From Paludibacterium yongneupense DSM 18731 (GTDB taxonomy: Bacteria > Pseudomonadota > Gammaproteobacteria > Burkholderiales > Chromobacteriaceae), in NCBI RefSeq assembly GCF_000422925.1, contig NZ_AUGZ01000005.1, positions 1-64,000 of the forward strand: a stretch of 64,000 bases of DNA. The letters run 5' to 3'. Below the pieces are notes generated by a model, which was not told the DNA's origin, searched no databases, and saw nothing but the letters and a program-made list of their open reading frames with translations. Both the position numbers and the translations under genes were made by a program. This document shows positions 9,232 to 18,325 of this stretch, piece after piece (position 1 is the stretch's first letter; every line of letters starts with the position of its first letter).

Positions 9232-9816
9232 ATGTTCAGGATAGGATTGGTTTCGGTTTCGGATCGCGCCACGAGCGGTGTCTATCAGGACCGGGGCATC
9301 CCCTCGCTGCTCGCATGGCTGGAAACCGCGCTGGCGTCGCCGTACGAGGTGGAAACCCGCCTGGTACCCGACGAGCAGCCCTTGATCGAAGACGCCTTAT
9401 GTACGCTGGTCGACACTCTGGCTTGCCATCTGGTACTGACCACGGGGGGCACCGGGCCCGCACTGCGCGACGTGACGCCGGAAGCGACGCTGGCCGTGGC
9501 CGACCGCGTCATGCCCGGTTTCGGCGAGCAGATGCGGCAGATCAGCCTGCATTTCGTGCCGACCGCCATTCTGTCGCGCCAGGTCGCGGTCATTCGCAAA
9601 CAAACCCTCATCGTCAACTTGCCGGGGCAGCCCAAGGCGATCGAAGAGATCCTGCAAGGCATCAAGGATGAGTTCGGTGCCGCGGTGGTACCCGGCATCT
9701 TTGCGGCCATCCCCTACTGCATCGACCTGCTGGAAGGCCCGTATGTCGAGACAGTGGAATCGGTGATCAAGTCCTTCCGCCCCAAGTCGGCGCAGCGCCC
9801 CCCGCGACCGGCATGA
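9232..9816 (+). CDS. mog: Molybdopterin adenylyltransferase
   Basis: 194 aa, normal for Mog, which adenylylates molybdopterin before MoeA inserts molybdate. The fold signatures are GLVSVSDRATSGVYQDRGIP at the N terminus, LVLTTGGTGPALRDVTPEAT in the middle, and LIVNLPGQPKAI. AGGAG lies just upstream inside the yjgA terminus. Its stop overlaps the next start (ATGA), so translation is probably coupled to the YheT-like hydrolase, although no functional link is known. Other molybdenum cofactor genes are absent from the window. Confidence 0.95.
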   Translation: MFRIGLVSVSDRATSGVYQDRGIPSLLAWLETALASPYEVETRLVPDEQPLIEDALCTLVDTLACHLVLTTGGTGPALRDVTPEATLAVADRVMPGFGEQMRQISLHFVPTAILSRQVAVIRKQTLIVNLPGQPKAIEEILQGIKDEFGAAVVPGIFAAIPYCIDLLEGPYVETVESVIKSFRPKSAQRPPRPA

Positions 9817-10823
9817 GCTACCGCGCGCCGCCATGGCTGATCGGGGGGCACGCGCAGACCCTCTGGCCGGCTCTGCTGGTTCCGGTGCGCCGCCCCGGCT
9901 ACCGGCGCGAAGAGTGGGACACGCCGGACGGCGCCCGCATCGCGGTCGATCGTATCGACGGCCGTGCCGACGCACCGCTGGTCGTCCTGTTCCACGGGCT
10001 GGAAGGCAGCAGCGACAGCCATTATGCGCGCGCCTTGATGAGCGCGGTCCAGGACCGTGGCTGGAACGGCGCGGTTCCGCATTTTCGCGGCTGCGGCGGC
10101 ATGGATAATCCCTTGTCGCGCGCCTATCATGCGGGCGATGCCGCCGAAATCGAGTGGATCGTACGACGGCTGGCCGGCGAGCGCGAAGTGCCGCTGCTGG
10201 CCGCCGCCGTATCGCTCGGCGGCAGCATGCTGCTCAACTATCTTGCGCAGGCCGGCACGCGCGCCCTCCCGCATGCGGCCGTCGCCGTGTCGACGCCGCT
10301 GGACATGATCGCCGCCTCGACCCGACTCAATCGCGGACTCACGCGCATGATCTACACGCGCATGTTCCTCGCCACACTCAAACCCAAGGCACTGCGCCAG
10401 CTTGAGCGCCATCCGGGCCTGTTCGACGGCGAACGCATACGCCATGCAAGTACCTTCCGTGAGTTCGACGATCTGTTCACCGCGCCGCTGCACGGTTTTG
10501 CCGATGCAATGCAGTACTGGACGCAGACCAGCAGCAAGCAGAGGCTCGGCCATATCGCCCGCCCGACGCTGATCATCAATGCCCGCAACGACCCCTTTCT
10601 GCCCGAGCATGCCTTGCCGCGCCAGGATGAGGTCTCGCCGATGGTCGAGCTCGACTTTCCGCCTCACGGCGGCCATGTCGGCTTTGCCACCGGCCCATTC
10701 CCCGGCCGCATAGACTGGCTGCCGCGCCGTATCCTCGATTTTTTCGAGCGCCACCTGGCGCCCGACGGCGACGAGACGACGCCCAGAGCGCCCCACAGCG
10801 GCGAAGGTTGTCAAAGAGGATAG
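9813..10823 (+). CDS. Alpha/beta hydrolase, YheT family
   Basis: 336 aa. The start GGHAQTLWPAL and the DFFERHLA end are characteristic of the YheT/ABHD1-3 branch. The nucleophile sits in AAVSLGGSML and the catalytic His in PPHGGHVGF. The oxyanion-loop motif is LFHGLEGSS. It is cytosolic or loosely membrane-associated, with no signal peptide. Substrate is unknown; an esterase of medium or long acyl chains is the usual guess. It overlaps mog by 4 bp. Confidence 0.9.
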   Translation: MSYRAPPWLIGGHAQTLWPALLVPVRRPGYRREEWDTPDGARIAVDRIDGRADAPLVVLFHGLEGSSDSHYARALMSAVQDRGWNGAVPHFRGCGGMDNPLSRAYHAGDAAEIEWIVRRLAGEREVPLLAAAVSLGGSMLLNYLAQAGTRALPHAAVAVSTPLDMIAASTRLNRGLTRMIYTRMFLATLKPKALRQLERHPGLFDGERIRHASTFREFDDLFTAPLHGFADAMQYWTQTSSKQRLGHIARPTLIINARNDPFLPEHALPRQDEVSPMVELDFPPHGGHVGFATGPFPGRIDWLPRRILDFFERHLAPDGDETTPRAPHSGEGCQRG

Positions 10824-10862
10824 AGTTCTGCATGATTGTTCATTTGAAGCGCGAGCGCGAGC

Positions 10863-11660
10863 ATGTCCGACATCCTTAACGCCATCCTGGCCACCAAGCG
10901 CGACGAAGTCGCTGCGCAACTGAGCAAGCGCTCGCTGTCATCCATACGCGGCGATGCGGAAGACCGCCATGGAGACCGCCGCGACTTTGCCGCCTCCATC
11001 CGGGCGCGCCATGCGCAAGGTCTGGCAGGCGTCATCGCCGAAGTGAAAAAAGCGAGTCCGAGCAAGGGCGTCATCCGCCCCGACTTCGATCCCGCCGCCA
11101 TTGCGGAAAGTTACGCCGAACACGGCGCCGCCTGCCTGTCGGTACTGACCGACCGCAACTATTTCCAGGGCGATGCCAGCTTCCTGCAGGCCGCGCGCGC
11201 CGCCTGCCCGCTGCCCGTCCTGCGCAAGGACTTCATGGTCGACGCCTATCAGATCTATGAAGCGCGCGCACTCGGCGCCGACTGCATTCTGCTGATCGTG
11301 GCAGCGCTCGACGATGCGCGTCTTCGCGACTTCGCCGACTTGTCGCGCGAACTGGGCATGGCCACCCTGGTCGAAGTGCACGACGCGGCCGAACTCGATC
11401 GCGCGCTGCCGCTGGACTGCGAACTCATAGGCATCAACAACCGCAATTTGCGCACCTTCGAGGTCAATCTTTCCACGACGCTCACGCTGGCGCAGCGCCT
11501 TTCGGACGACCGCCTCATCGTCACCGAGAGCGGCATCGCCAGTCGCGACGATGTGCGCCTGATGCAAAGCCAGGGCATCAACACTTTCCTGATAGGCGAG
11601 ACCTTCATGCGCGACCCGGTGCCCGGCGCCGCACTCGAACGCTTATTCGCTCCCGTCTGA
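10863..11660 (+). CDS. trpC: Indole-3-glycerol phosphate synthase
   Basis: 265-aa monofunctional TrpC, the TIM-barrel enzyme that closes the indole ring in tryptophan synthesis. Motifs seen: [19 protein letters not shown] (catalytic Lys and substrate loop), [25 protein letters not shown] and [10 protein letters not shown]. trpG/trpD are not immediately upstream here, so the trp genes are dispersed. Its 3' end overlaps the convergent foldase gene by 18 bp. The ribosome binding site is weak (GAGCGCGAGC). Confidence 0.96.
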   Translation: MSDILNAILATKRDEVAAQLSKRSLSSIRGDAEDRHGDRRDFAASIRARHAQGLAGVIAEVKKASPSKGVIRPDFDPAAIAESYAEHGAACLSVLTDRNYFQGDASFLQAARAACPLPVLRKDFMVDAYQIYEARALGADCILLIVAALDDARLRDFADLSRELGMATLVEVHDAAELDRALPLDCELIGINNRNLRTFEVNLSTTLTLAQRLSDDRLIVTESGIASRDDVRLMQSQGINTFLIGETFMRDPVPGAALERLFAPV

Positions 11661-12344
11661 GCGTTCCGCGCCCAGACGCAGGCGCTCGCGCGCAGAGAAG
11701 TGCTGCTGCGCCCAGGCCTCTGCCTGCCCGGGAGCCACGGACAACAGGCGATGATAGCGCTCGACCCGTTGCCGCCAGTTCGCGCGTTGGACATCCAGTT
11801 CGAACAGGCGCTGAGCGGCAGCGGACCCAAGCTGTGCCACGCGCAGCCGCCGGATTCCTTCGGCATCGGCTCCGCGTCGGCGCGCGAACGCCTCGGCCTC
11901 CGGCAACTCCACCGCCAGCAAAGGTTCGTGGCGCGCACGGCGCAGATCGTCGGGCAATGACGCTTCCAGCGCCTGCAGCCGACTCCTGTACTGTCCGTCG
12001 GGCAAGCCGCGGTCGCGCAGCGCGAGGCGCGCCGCCGTAAACGCGTCGTAGCGGTCGTCGCGGCTGAACAGCTCCGCACATTCCTCGACCGAAAAAAACA
12101 CGCGTCTCAATGCATACCGTCGCTGCACGGCCCCCGCCACCGTCGCGCCTTCGAGCCGTGTCGCTGCCAGCGTCTGGCGATAAGCGCGATAGCGCTGGAG
12201 CAGTTCGCGCGAAACCGGCTCGGGCGGGGCGCCGCCGGCCAGCGCAATATCGAGCGACGCGTGTCCTGCGCCAGCGGCCGCTAGTGCGGGACACGCATGT
12301 GCGACTCCGGCAATGAAGCAGGCGACCAGAAGCCCGACCCTCAT
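11643..12344 (-). CDS. Lipase-specific foldase (Lif), short form lacking the first mini-domain
   Basis: 233 aa against about 340 for Pseudomonas or Burkholderia foldases. A signal peptide or anchor covers about residues 1-24. The rest aligns by eye with the extended helical domain and second mini-domain: [71 protein letters not shown], and a C-terminal RERLRL. The first mini-domain, with the RxxFDY motif needed for lipase activation in studied foldases, is not visible. It overlaps the lipase gene by 4 bp (ATGA), the classic lip-lif operon order. Its predicted role is folding the exported lipase in the periplasm. Confidence 0.85.
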   Translation of the reverse strand: MRVGLLVACFIAGVAHACPALAAAGAGHASLDIALAGGAPPEPVSRELLQRYRAYRQTLAATRLEGATVAGAVQRRYALRRVFFSVEECAELFSRDDRYDAFTAARLALRDRGLPDGQYRSRLQALEASLPDDLRRARHEPLLAVELPEAEAFARRRGADAEGIRRLRVAQLGSAAAQRLFELDVQRANWRQRVERYHRLLSVAPGQAEAWAQQHFSARERLRLGAERSDGSE

Positions 12345-13249
12345 AGCCCGGCCTGCTGCAAACGGTTGGCATGCATGAGGTACAGCGCCACCGGGTCGAT
12401 TTCGGATGGCGAGACCAGACCGAACATCTGGTTGACCTCGTTGGCGTGGTTCATGCGGTAGTCATCCCGGATGACTTCGCCCAGATGGGATGCGCAGCGC
12501 CCAACCAGCCCATCCGAGTCGTCGCTGCCAAAGGCCGCGGACGCCAGCCACAACAAGGGCAGATCGATGGGATCCAGCGGATTGGTCGCGATCTGGCTGC
12601 CGCTCCAGGAGTAGTAGCGGACGCCGTCGACCAGATAGTCGCCTTCGCCGCACGGCGTCGCAGGCAGGGCCTGAGGGAAAAGACGATTGAAGCGCGCGGC
12701 GCCGGCGCTCGTCATATCGGCCAGCGCCGCACGCCCCCGGGCCGTCTGCAGGGGTGAACCGAAAAACAGGTTTCCGAGTCCGAACAGCGTTCGACCGGAA
12801 AACGCCGCCAGCCGCGTCAACCAGGACGAGGCAGACGGGCCCGTAAGCAAGTCGGCGACTGCCGAGCCTTTATTGACGCCGCCGACCGAGGTTACCGAGG
12901 CGACGAGATCCGGACGCACCGCCGCCACATAGCGCGCGGTAGGCGCGCCCTGGCTGTGGCCGATCAGATTGACCTTGTCCGCCCCGCTGATCGCGATGAT
13001 TTCCTCGACCTGGGCGAGCAGCTGCTCGCCCCTGATCTCGCTGGTATTGACCGGGTCGACACGCGCGACGTAGACCGTCGCGCCCTCGCGTCGCAAGGCG
13101 GCGGGAACCCCATAGAAATAATCGACGCCCAGTTCGCGATCGAATCCGAACAGCCCGTGCACCAGCACGATGGGGTAACGGGTCTCGGTATAGCCGCGCG
13201 CGTAAAGCGGCGGCGACGACAAAACTAGCACACACAGCAGCCAACGCAT
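12341..13249 (-). CDS. Secreted triacylglycerol lipase, family I
   Basis: 302 aa with a signal peptide ending near ARG (residues 1-19). The mature start YPIVLVHGLFGFD, nucleophile Ser99 in GHSQG, catalytic Asp in DGLVGRC and catalytic His in RMNHANEVNQ match Pseudomonas and Burkholderia lipases. Two Cys (TPCGEG and GRC) should form the family disulfide. Where P. aeruginosa lipase has a calcium-binding Asp two residues after the catalytic His, this protein has Asn, so calcium dependence may differ. ATG 13249 has GGAG at good spacing and is preferred over a TTG two codons upstream. Translation is coupled to the foldase. Confidence 0.94.
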   Translation of the reverse strand: MRWLLCVLVLSSPPLYARGYTETRYPIVLVHGLFGFDRELGVDYFYGVPAALRREGATVYVARVDPVNTSEIRGEQLLAQVEEIIAISGADKVNLIGHSQGAPTARYVAAVRPDLVASVTSVGGVNKGSAVADLLTGPSASSWLTRLAAFSGRTLFGLGNLFFGSPLQTARGRAALADMTSAGAARFNRLFPQALPATPCGEGDYLVDGVRYYSWSGSQIATNPLDPIDLPLLWLASAAFGSDDSDGLVGRCASHLGEVIRDDYRMNHANEVNQMFGLVSPSEIDPVALYLMHANRLQQAGL

Positions 13250-13356
13250 GCGCAACTCCGCCGGATTGATCTGCCGTCAACTTACCCCAACCACCATGCG
13301 CTGCAACTGTCCGCATGGGCAGCCGGGCGGCGGCCCGCAGCGCGGGCCCGCTATCT

Positions 13357-13533
13357 TCAGGCGAGCGCCACCATCTCGAAATCGCTTTTCGATATTCCGC
13401 AGTCCGGACAGCACCAGTCGTCGGGAATATCTTCCCACAGGGTTCCCGGCGGTATGCCCTCATCCGGCAAGCCCGATGCTTCGTCGTAGGTAAAACCGCA
13501 CATGATGCAACGCCATTTCTGGAAATAAACCAT
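13357..13533 (-). CDS. Rubredoxin
   Basis: 58 aa, a single Fe(SCys)4 protein with both metal knuckles, CIMCG near the N terminus and CCPDCG near residue 45. Between them is the usual [19 protein letters not shown]. The start MVYFQKWRC is chosen for typical rubredoxin length. It lies 11 bp downstream of a rubrerythrin-type gene on the same strand. It therefore probably supplies electrons to that peroxidase, whose own rubredoxin domain is absent. Confidence 0.96.
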   Translation of the reverse strand: MVYFQKWRCIMCGFTYDEASGLPDEGIPPGTLWEDIPDDWCCPDCGISKSDFEMVALA

Positions 13534-13544
13534 GGTCCCGCCCT

Positions 13545-14042
13545 TTACTTGTCCGTCGTCGAGTTGGTGGCCGCCAGGGCGGCGCGGTAATGCTCGCAAT
13601 GGCGCCGTTCGACGCCGGTCAGCGCAGCGAAGCGTTTGGCGGCAAGAGCGAGCAGCTTGCGGAAGTCTTCGGAGCGAGTGTCGGATTCATCCTGCCGGCT
13701 GTCCGTCCCGGCGGCGGCAAGGGCTTCGCCCTCGGCCAGCGCGGCGTCGCGAAACGAGGGGTACATCGTGCTGTACTCATGCGCCTCGCCCTCGATCGCC
13801 ATTTCCAGTACATGCTGCGGCGTCAGCTGCGAACGCGGATAGAGCAGCTCGACATGCGCAAGCGCATGCTTGAGTTCCTGTTTGGCCGTTTCCTCAAACA
13901 GGCGGGCGGTTTCTTCGTCGCCCTGCTCGCGACAGAGGGTGGCGAAATGCAGGTATTTGACGTGGCTGGCCGCTTCGTCGGCAAACGCAGCGCCAAGGTT
14001 GGCCAGCGTGGGCGAGTCGCTGTGATGGGGATGCAGCGTCAT
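13545..14042 (-). CDS. Rubrerythrin-type ferritin-like diiron protein without C-terminal rubredoxin domain
   Basis: 165 aa from ATG 14042, which follows CGGAG at proper spacing; upstream codons are unlikely. The four-helix diiron fold is marked by [45 protein letters not shown] and [10 protein letters not shown], giving Glu and His ligands like those of rubrerythrin peroxidases. Canonical rubrerythrin ends in a rubredoxin domain; here that function is encoded by the adjacent gene. The likely role is hydrogen peroxide reduction under low oxygen. Confidence 0.87.
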   Translation of the reverse strand: MTLHPHHSDSPTLANLGAAFADEAASHVKYLHFATLCREQGDEETARLFEETAKQELKHALAHVELLYPRSQLTPQHVLEMAIEGEAHEYSTMYPSFRDAALAEGEALAAAGTDSRQDESDTRSEDFRKLLALAAKRFAALTGVERRHCEHYRAALAATNSTTDK

Positions 14043-14180
14043 GGCAATCTCCGGGTAGATTTGGAATGATTGGAACCGGGTCAGGCGTGCGCCGATCCGG
14101 TTTAATTTTTCTATATACTTCCCGTACATGATATCGCCAGACTATATTCGCATCAAGCCCAGGCCAGCGGCTCAAGCCGC

Positions 14181-14684
14181 TCAGGGTTCGCCTTCCCAAT
14201 AGTCCAGATCGTCGGCCTGACGCTGCACGCGTCGAAACCCCACCCCCGTATCGTCGGTCGCCTTGGCCAGAAACTTGCCCGAATCCGGGTACACGACGAT
14301 GTCGGGAAGCTCGGTGGTAGCGACCGACAGGTACTTGAGCGGCGAATCGGAGGTATTGATGATCTGGTGCGGATAGGCGGCGCCCGGGGGGATGAAAACC
14401 ACATCGCCGCTCTTGAGCGGCAGCATCTCACCGGCAACGCGCAAGCTGCCGCTGCCGGCAAGGACGACGAATAGTTCTTCCTGGGCGTAATGATAATGAT
14501 ACGGGCAGGAGCGCATGCCGGGAGCGACGATATCAATCGACGCGCCAAGCTTGCCTGCCGCCGTTCCCGGCGCGAGACGCGCGCTCAACGCATCATAGAG
14601 CGGAGGCCGCTGCTCGCGCTCCAGCACCACGTCGTCGATATTCCGTATGAGCTTGCCGGCAAGCTCGCTTGCAGTCTGTTGCAT
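14181..14684 (-). CDS. Cupin-domain protein
   Basis: 167 aa with one conserved cupin barrel. Motif 1 is CPYHYHYAQEELFVVLAGSG (His/His/Glu metal ligands), and motif 2 contains GDVVFIPPGAAYPHQIIN. After the cupin there is a VGFRRVQRQADDLDYWEGEP tail seen in uncharacterised cupin proteins. GGGAG precedes the ATG. It is probably a metal-dependent small-molecule enzyme or sensor; no specific substrate can be assigned. It has about 140 bp to rubrerythrin downstream and 60 bp to the patatin gene upstream. Confidence 0.85.
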   Translation of the reverse strand: MQQTASELAGKLIRNIDDVVLEREQRPPLYDALSARLAPGTAAGKLGASIDIVAPGMRSCPYHYHYAQEELFVVLAGSGSLRVAGEMLPLKSGDVVFIPPGAAYPHQIINTSDSPLKYLSVATTELPDIVVYPDSGKFLAKATDDTGVGFRRVQRQADDLDYWEGEP

Positions 14685-14744
14685 GATGACTCCCGTCGCG
14701 ATCGGCGCATTCCCGCGAAAAAACCGCGCAGGCCGCCTCTCGCC

Positions 14745-16964
14745 TCAATAATCCACACCGAGGAACATATAGCCGGTCAGCGTACCGCCGCGCGCGTTGC
14801 CCAGCCCGACGAACAACGGCCCGATCAAGGTATCGGCGCCGACGAAAACCGAGCCGCCGAGCAGCCATGGGCTGTTGCCGCGAGTGAGCCCGCGATCCCA
14901 TACCTTGCCGCTTTCCAGCGAACCGCCGACATAGAGGCCGCTGCCGAGCGCGGAAGGTAGCGAGGCCGCCCGCCAGTAAGTCATCAAGCGTCCGAGCGCT
15001 ACGCGCGAACCATACAACTCATTTTGCTGGTAACCGGACAAATTGAGAAAACCGCCAAGGAACTGCGGGTAGAAATCATGCCCGCTCCCCAAACCGTTCA
15101 GATTGCCATTCATCTTGACGGTCATGCGCACGCTCACGTCCTGGAAGGTCGTCACCTTGTCGGCGGTCAAGGCATAGTAGCGGGTATCTATCCCGCTACC
15201 CAGCGACGGCTCTGCAACATTGACCGCACTATTGAACAGATAGCCGCTGCGCGGCCAGCGCGGGTTGTCGAACTGGTCGACCACCAGCCGCCAGCGCATG
15301 CCGCGCTCGTTGATGTCCTCGCGCGGGACGGGATCGGTGGGCAGCGGCGTGCCGAGCGTATTCTGCGGGACATAATGCGACCAGTACGGTCCGGCGCGCA
15401 TCTCGCCATATTTGCCGAGCGCGAGCCCGGCGTCGACGCCGGCCGACGTCCCATCCATCGTGACTTGCGCGTATTTCTTGTGGGCGGCGTCGAACAGCGG
15501 CCAGTTCTGCTCCTGATAACCGCCATAGGCCGCGACAAAGAAGGGGCTGGTGGCCGACATGGGCTGATAGAACTCGCTATGCAGCAAACGGGTGCCGCCG
15601 ACCTCGATGTCATTGCGCCAGGATGCGCCGGCCGAGTTGATCCATGTCCGCAGGTGCGAAGCCATGAAGGTATAGTTCGACTCGCCCGGCGTACTGCTGT
15701 TCAGGCTGAGGCCGAAGCGCAGATAGTTGGGGCCGACCGACCGCTCGACCGGGTAGACTTCGAGCACATTGCGCCCGTCCTTGGGAGCGATGGAATACGT
15801 GAGGCTGTCGAAATCGCCCTGATCGAACACTTCATCCAGTTGTCGACGCGCGTCGTCCAGACTGATGCCGCGGGCGTCGCCCAGCAACTGTTCGAGAGCC
15901 GTCTTGTCGACGTACTTCGTCGGCGCCGCCACCCGGACCACATCGATATGCGGCTCGGCCGGCGCGACCAGCGCCGCCTTCCAGGCCGCATAGGCCTCCG
16001 GGGACAGCGACAGCGTGGCCAGCTGCGCCTTGAGCGGGGCCACGGCCGCTGCCCCGCGCTCGATGATGGCCTGATTGTCGGCGAAGGACGATGTCGAAAA
16101 GCCGTTCAGATCGGGGCGGATCAGGATATCGTCGCTGCCGAGCAGCGCCAGTTGCTCGCGCACATTGCGCGCGATGATCAGATTGCTGCTTTGCTCCAGC
16201 ACGTCGAGCCAGGAGCGGATTTCATCCTTTTTCAGCAGTGGAGTGCCCACATCGACCACGATGACGCGATCGGCACAGCGTCCCTTGATGTCTTCGATCG
16301 GCAGATTGCGCGCAAGGCCGCCGTCGACGAGCAAGCGCTTATCGTCCTGCACCAGGTCGAACAGCCCGGGAACCGCCATGCTCGCGCGCAGCGCGGTGGC
16401 CAGCGATCCGTGATCGAAGACGACGGCATCCCCGTTGGACAGGTCGGTCGCAATCGCGCGAAACGGAATCGGCAAGTGATCGAATGAGTCGATACTGCGC
16501 TCATGCGTGAGTTTGCGGATGTATAGATCGATCAGTTGGGCGTTGATCGCGCTGAGCGGCAAACGCAACTCGCCATCGCGCGCTCCGACCGTGAAATCGA
16601 ACAGGTTGCGATAATCTTCGCGCTTGCGGTTATACGGCACGCTGCTGCGAGGCGGGCGCCCCGACAACATGAGATCCCAGTCCGCCTCGCGAAACTCGCG
16701 CTGCATCGTATCCAGAGACTCGCCGTTGGCGTAAATCCCCCCGATCAGCGCACCCGCGCTGGTTCCGGCGATGCAGGATATCGGAATGCGGAGTTTCTCC
16801 AGTTCGCGCAGCACGCCCAGGTGGGCGAAGCCGCGTGCACCGCCCCCGCCAAGAACCAGACCGATGCGCGGCACGGGAGCACGCGGGCTGTCGCCGGCGA
16901 GAGCCGGCGTCGCGACCGCAAAGGCGCACAGCGCCAGGATAAGTATCTTTCTCGTCAGCCCCAT
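14745..16964 (-). CDS. Patatin-like phospholipase with C-terminal Omp85-type barrel (PlpD-like, type Vd)
   Basis: 739 aa from ATG 16964; an in-frame ATG at 17006 would precede the signal peptide with an odd Trp-rich stretch. The signal peptide spans about residues 1-23. The patatin domain has LVLGGGGARGFAHLGVL, nucleophile Ser69 in GTSAG, and Asp in LLVDGGLARNLP. Residues from about 335 hold a POTRA-like domain, and from about 430 a 16-strand-type barrel with RWRLVVDQFDNPRWPRSG, ending in aromatic Tyr. This is the layout of Pseudomonas PlpD, a type Vd autotransported phospholipase A1 whose patatin part reaches the cell surface. Neighbouring fad genes suggest, but do not prove, a role in scavenging lipids. 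Confidence 0.92.
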   Translation of the reverse strand: MGLTRKILILALCAFAVATPALAGDSPRAPVPRIGLVLGGGGARGFAHLGVLRELEKLRIPISCIAGTSAGALIGGIYANGESLDTMQREFREADWDLMLSGRPPRSSVPYNRKREDYRNLFDFTVGARDGELRLPLSAINAQLIDLYIRKLTHERSIDSFDHLPIPFRAIATDLSNGDAVVFDHGSLATALRASMAVPGLFDLVQDDKRLLVDGGLARNLPIEDIKGRCADRVIVVDVGTPLLKKDEIRSWLDVLEQSSNLIIARNVREQLALLGSDDILIRPDLNGFSTSSFADNQAIIERGAAAVAPLKAQLATLSLSPEAYAAWKAALVAPAEPHIDVVRVAAPTKYVDKTALEQLLGDARGISLDDARRQLDEVFDQGDFDSLTYSIAPKDGRNVLEVYPVERSVGPNYLRFGLSLNSSTPGESNYTFMASHLRTWINSAGASWRNDIEVGGTRLLHSEFYQPMSATSPFFVAAYGGYQEQNWPLFDAAHKKYAQVTMDGTSAGVDAGLALGKYGEMRAGPYWSHYVPQNTLGTPLPTDPVPREDINERGMRWRLVVDQFDNPRWPRSGYLFNSAVNVAEPSLGSGIDTRYYALTADKVTTFQDVSVRMTVKMNGNLNGLGSGHDFYPQFLGGFLNLSGYQQNELYGSRVALGRLMTYWRAASLPSALGSGLYVGGSLESGKVWDRGLTRGNSPWLLGGSVFVGADTLIGPLFVGLGNARGGTLTGYMFLGVDY

Positions 16965-17073
16965 GCTTCCGGCCCGCCACCAGAAAAGTGACGATTCTGA
17001 CATCATCCATCGACAAAGGACAGCCCACCCTCGCCCCGGGTGGCCACCGCTCGCGGCCGCCCGGGGGCGCAGG

Positions 17074-18276
17074 CTAGAGTATTTCCAGAATACCGGCAGC
17101 GCCCATGCCGGTGCCGATGCACATGGTCACCATGCCGTAGCCCTTCTGCCCGCGGTTGCGCATGCCATGCACGAGGGTCGCGGTGCGGATCGCACCGGTC
17201 GCGCCCAGCGGATGGCCGAGCGCAATCGCACCGCCATTCGGATTCACCCGCGCCGGATCCAGTTCGAGATCGCGCATCACGGCCAGCGCCTGCGCGGCGA
17301 ACGCTTCGTTCAACTCTATCCAGCCGAGATCGCCGAGGGCGATGCCTGCTTGCGCGCACGCCAGCGGCATCGCCACTTTGGGGCCTATGCCCATGATTTC
17401 GGGCGCAACGCCCTTGACGGCGAACGTCACATAGCGCGCGAGCGGCGTCAGCGCGAACTGCCTGAGGATGCGTTCCGACACCAGAACAACGGCCCCCGCT
17501 CCATCCGACATCTGCGAGCTGTTGCCGGCGGTGACAGAGCCTTTGGCATCGAATACCGTCTTCAGACGCGACAGGCCATCGAGCGTGGTGTCGCGGCGCG
17601 GGCCTTCGTCGGTGGTCAGCGTCCTGCGCTGCACCTGCACTTCGCCACGCTCGAGGTCGGGTCGACGGTATTCCACCTCCAGCGGCGCAATTTCACCGGT
17701 GAAGGCGCCTGACTCGATCGCCGCCAGCGCGCGCCGGTGCGATTCGAGAGCGAACGCATCCTGATCCTCGCGCGACACGCTCCATTGCTGCGCGACTTTT
17801 TCCGCAGTCAGACCCATGCCGTAAGCGATGCCGTAGTTCTCGTCTCCGGCGAAAATGGCCGGGTTGAGCGAGACTTTATTGCCCATCATCGGCACCATGG
17901 ACATCGATTCCGAGCCGCCTGCGATCACGATGTCGGCCTCGCCCAGACGGATGCGGTCGGCCGCGATCTGCACCGCATTGATGCCGGAAGAGCAGTAGCG
18001 GTTGATGGTGATGCCCCCGACCGTGTCAGGCAGGCCGGCCAGCATTGCGCCGATGCGCGCCATGTTCAGGCCCTGCTGCGCTTCGGGAAAGGCGCAGCCG
18101 ACCACGACATCGGAAATCTCCGCCGGGTCGAGCCCCGGCACCTGGGCGAGCGCGCGGCGGATCACATGCGCGAGCATGTCATCGGGACGAACGTGCCGCA
18201 TCATCCCGCGCGGGGCCTTGCCGACCGGGGTGCGGGTCGCGGCTACGATATAAGCGTCTTGTACTTGCTTGACCAT
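17074..18276 (-). CDS. fadA: Acetyl-CoA acyltransferase (3-ketoacyl-CoA thiolase)
   Basis: 400 aa, normal thiolase length. The acyl-enzyme nucleophile is Cys95 in NRYCSSGINA. NEAFA, GGAIALGHPLGATGA and the C-terminal MCIGTGMGAA supply the remaining active site. It catalyses the last step of beta-oxidation. AGGAGACTG precedes the ATG, and it starts 49 bp after the fadB-like gene, in the same operon. The orthologous pair is often named fadI/fadJ-like or fadN/fadA; the symbol here reflects function rather than strict orthology to E. coli FadA. Confidence 0.93.
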   Translation of the reverse strand: MVKQVQDAYIVAATRTPVGKAPRGMMRHVRPDDMLAHVIRRALAQVPGLDPAEISDVVVGCAFPEAQQGLNMARIGAMLAGLPDTVGGITINRYCSSGINAVQIAADRIRLGEADIVIAGGSESMSMVPMMGNKVSLNPAIFAGDENYGIAYGMGLTAEKVAQQWSVSREDQDAFALESHRRALAAIESGAFTGEIAPLEVEYRRPDLERGEVQVQRRTLTTDEGPRRDTTLDGLSRLKTVFDAKGSVTAGNSSQMSDGAGAVVLVSERILRQFALTPLARYVTFAVKGVAPEIMGIGPKVAMPLACAQAGIALGDLGWIELNEAFAAQALAVMRDLELDPARVNPNGGAIALGHPLGATGAIRTATLVHGMRNRGQKGYGMVTMCIGTGMGAAGILEIL

Positions 18277-18325
18277 TTTCAGTCTCCTGCTCCGCGCGTT
18301 ACGGCGCGAAAGAATGTGGCGCCGT

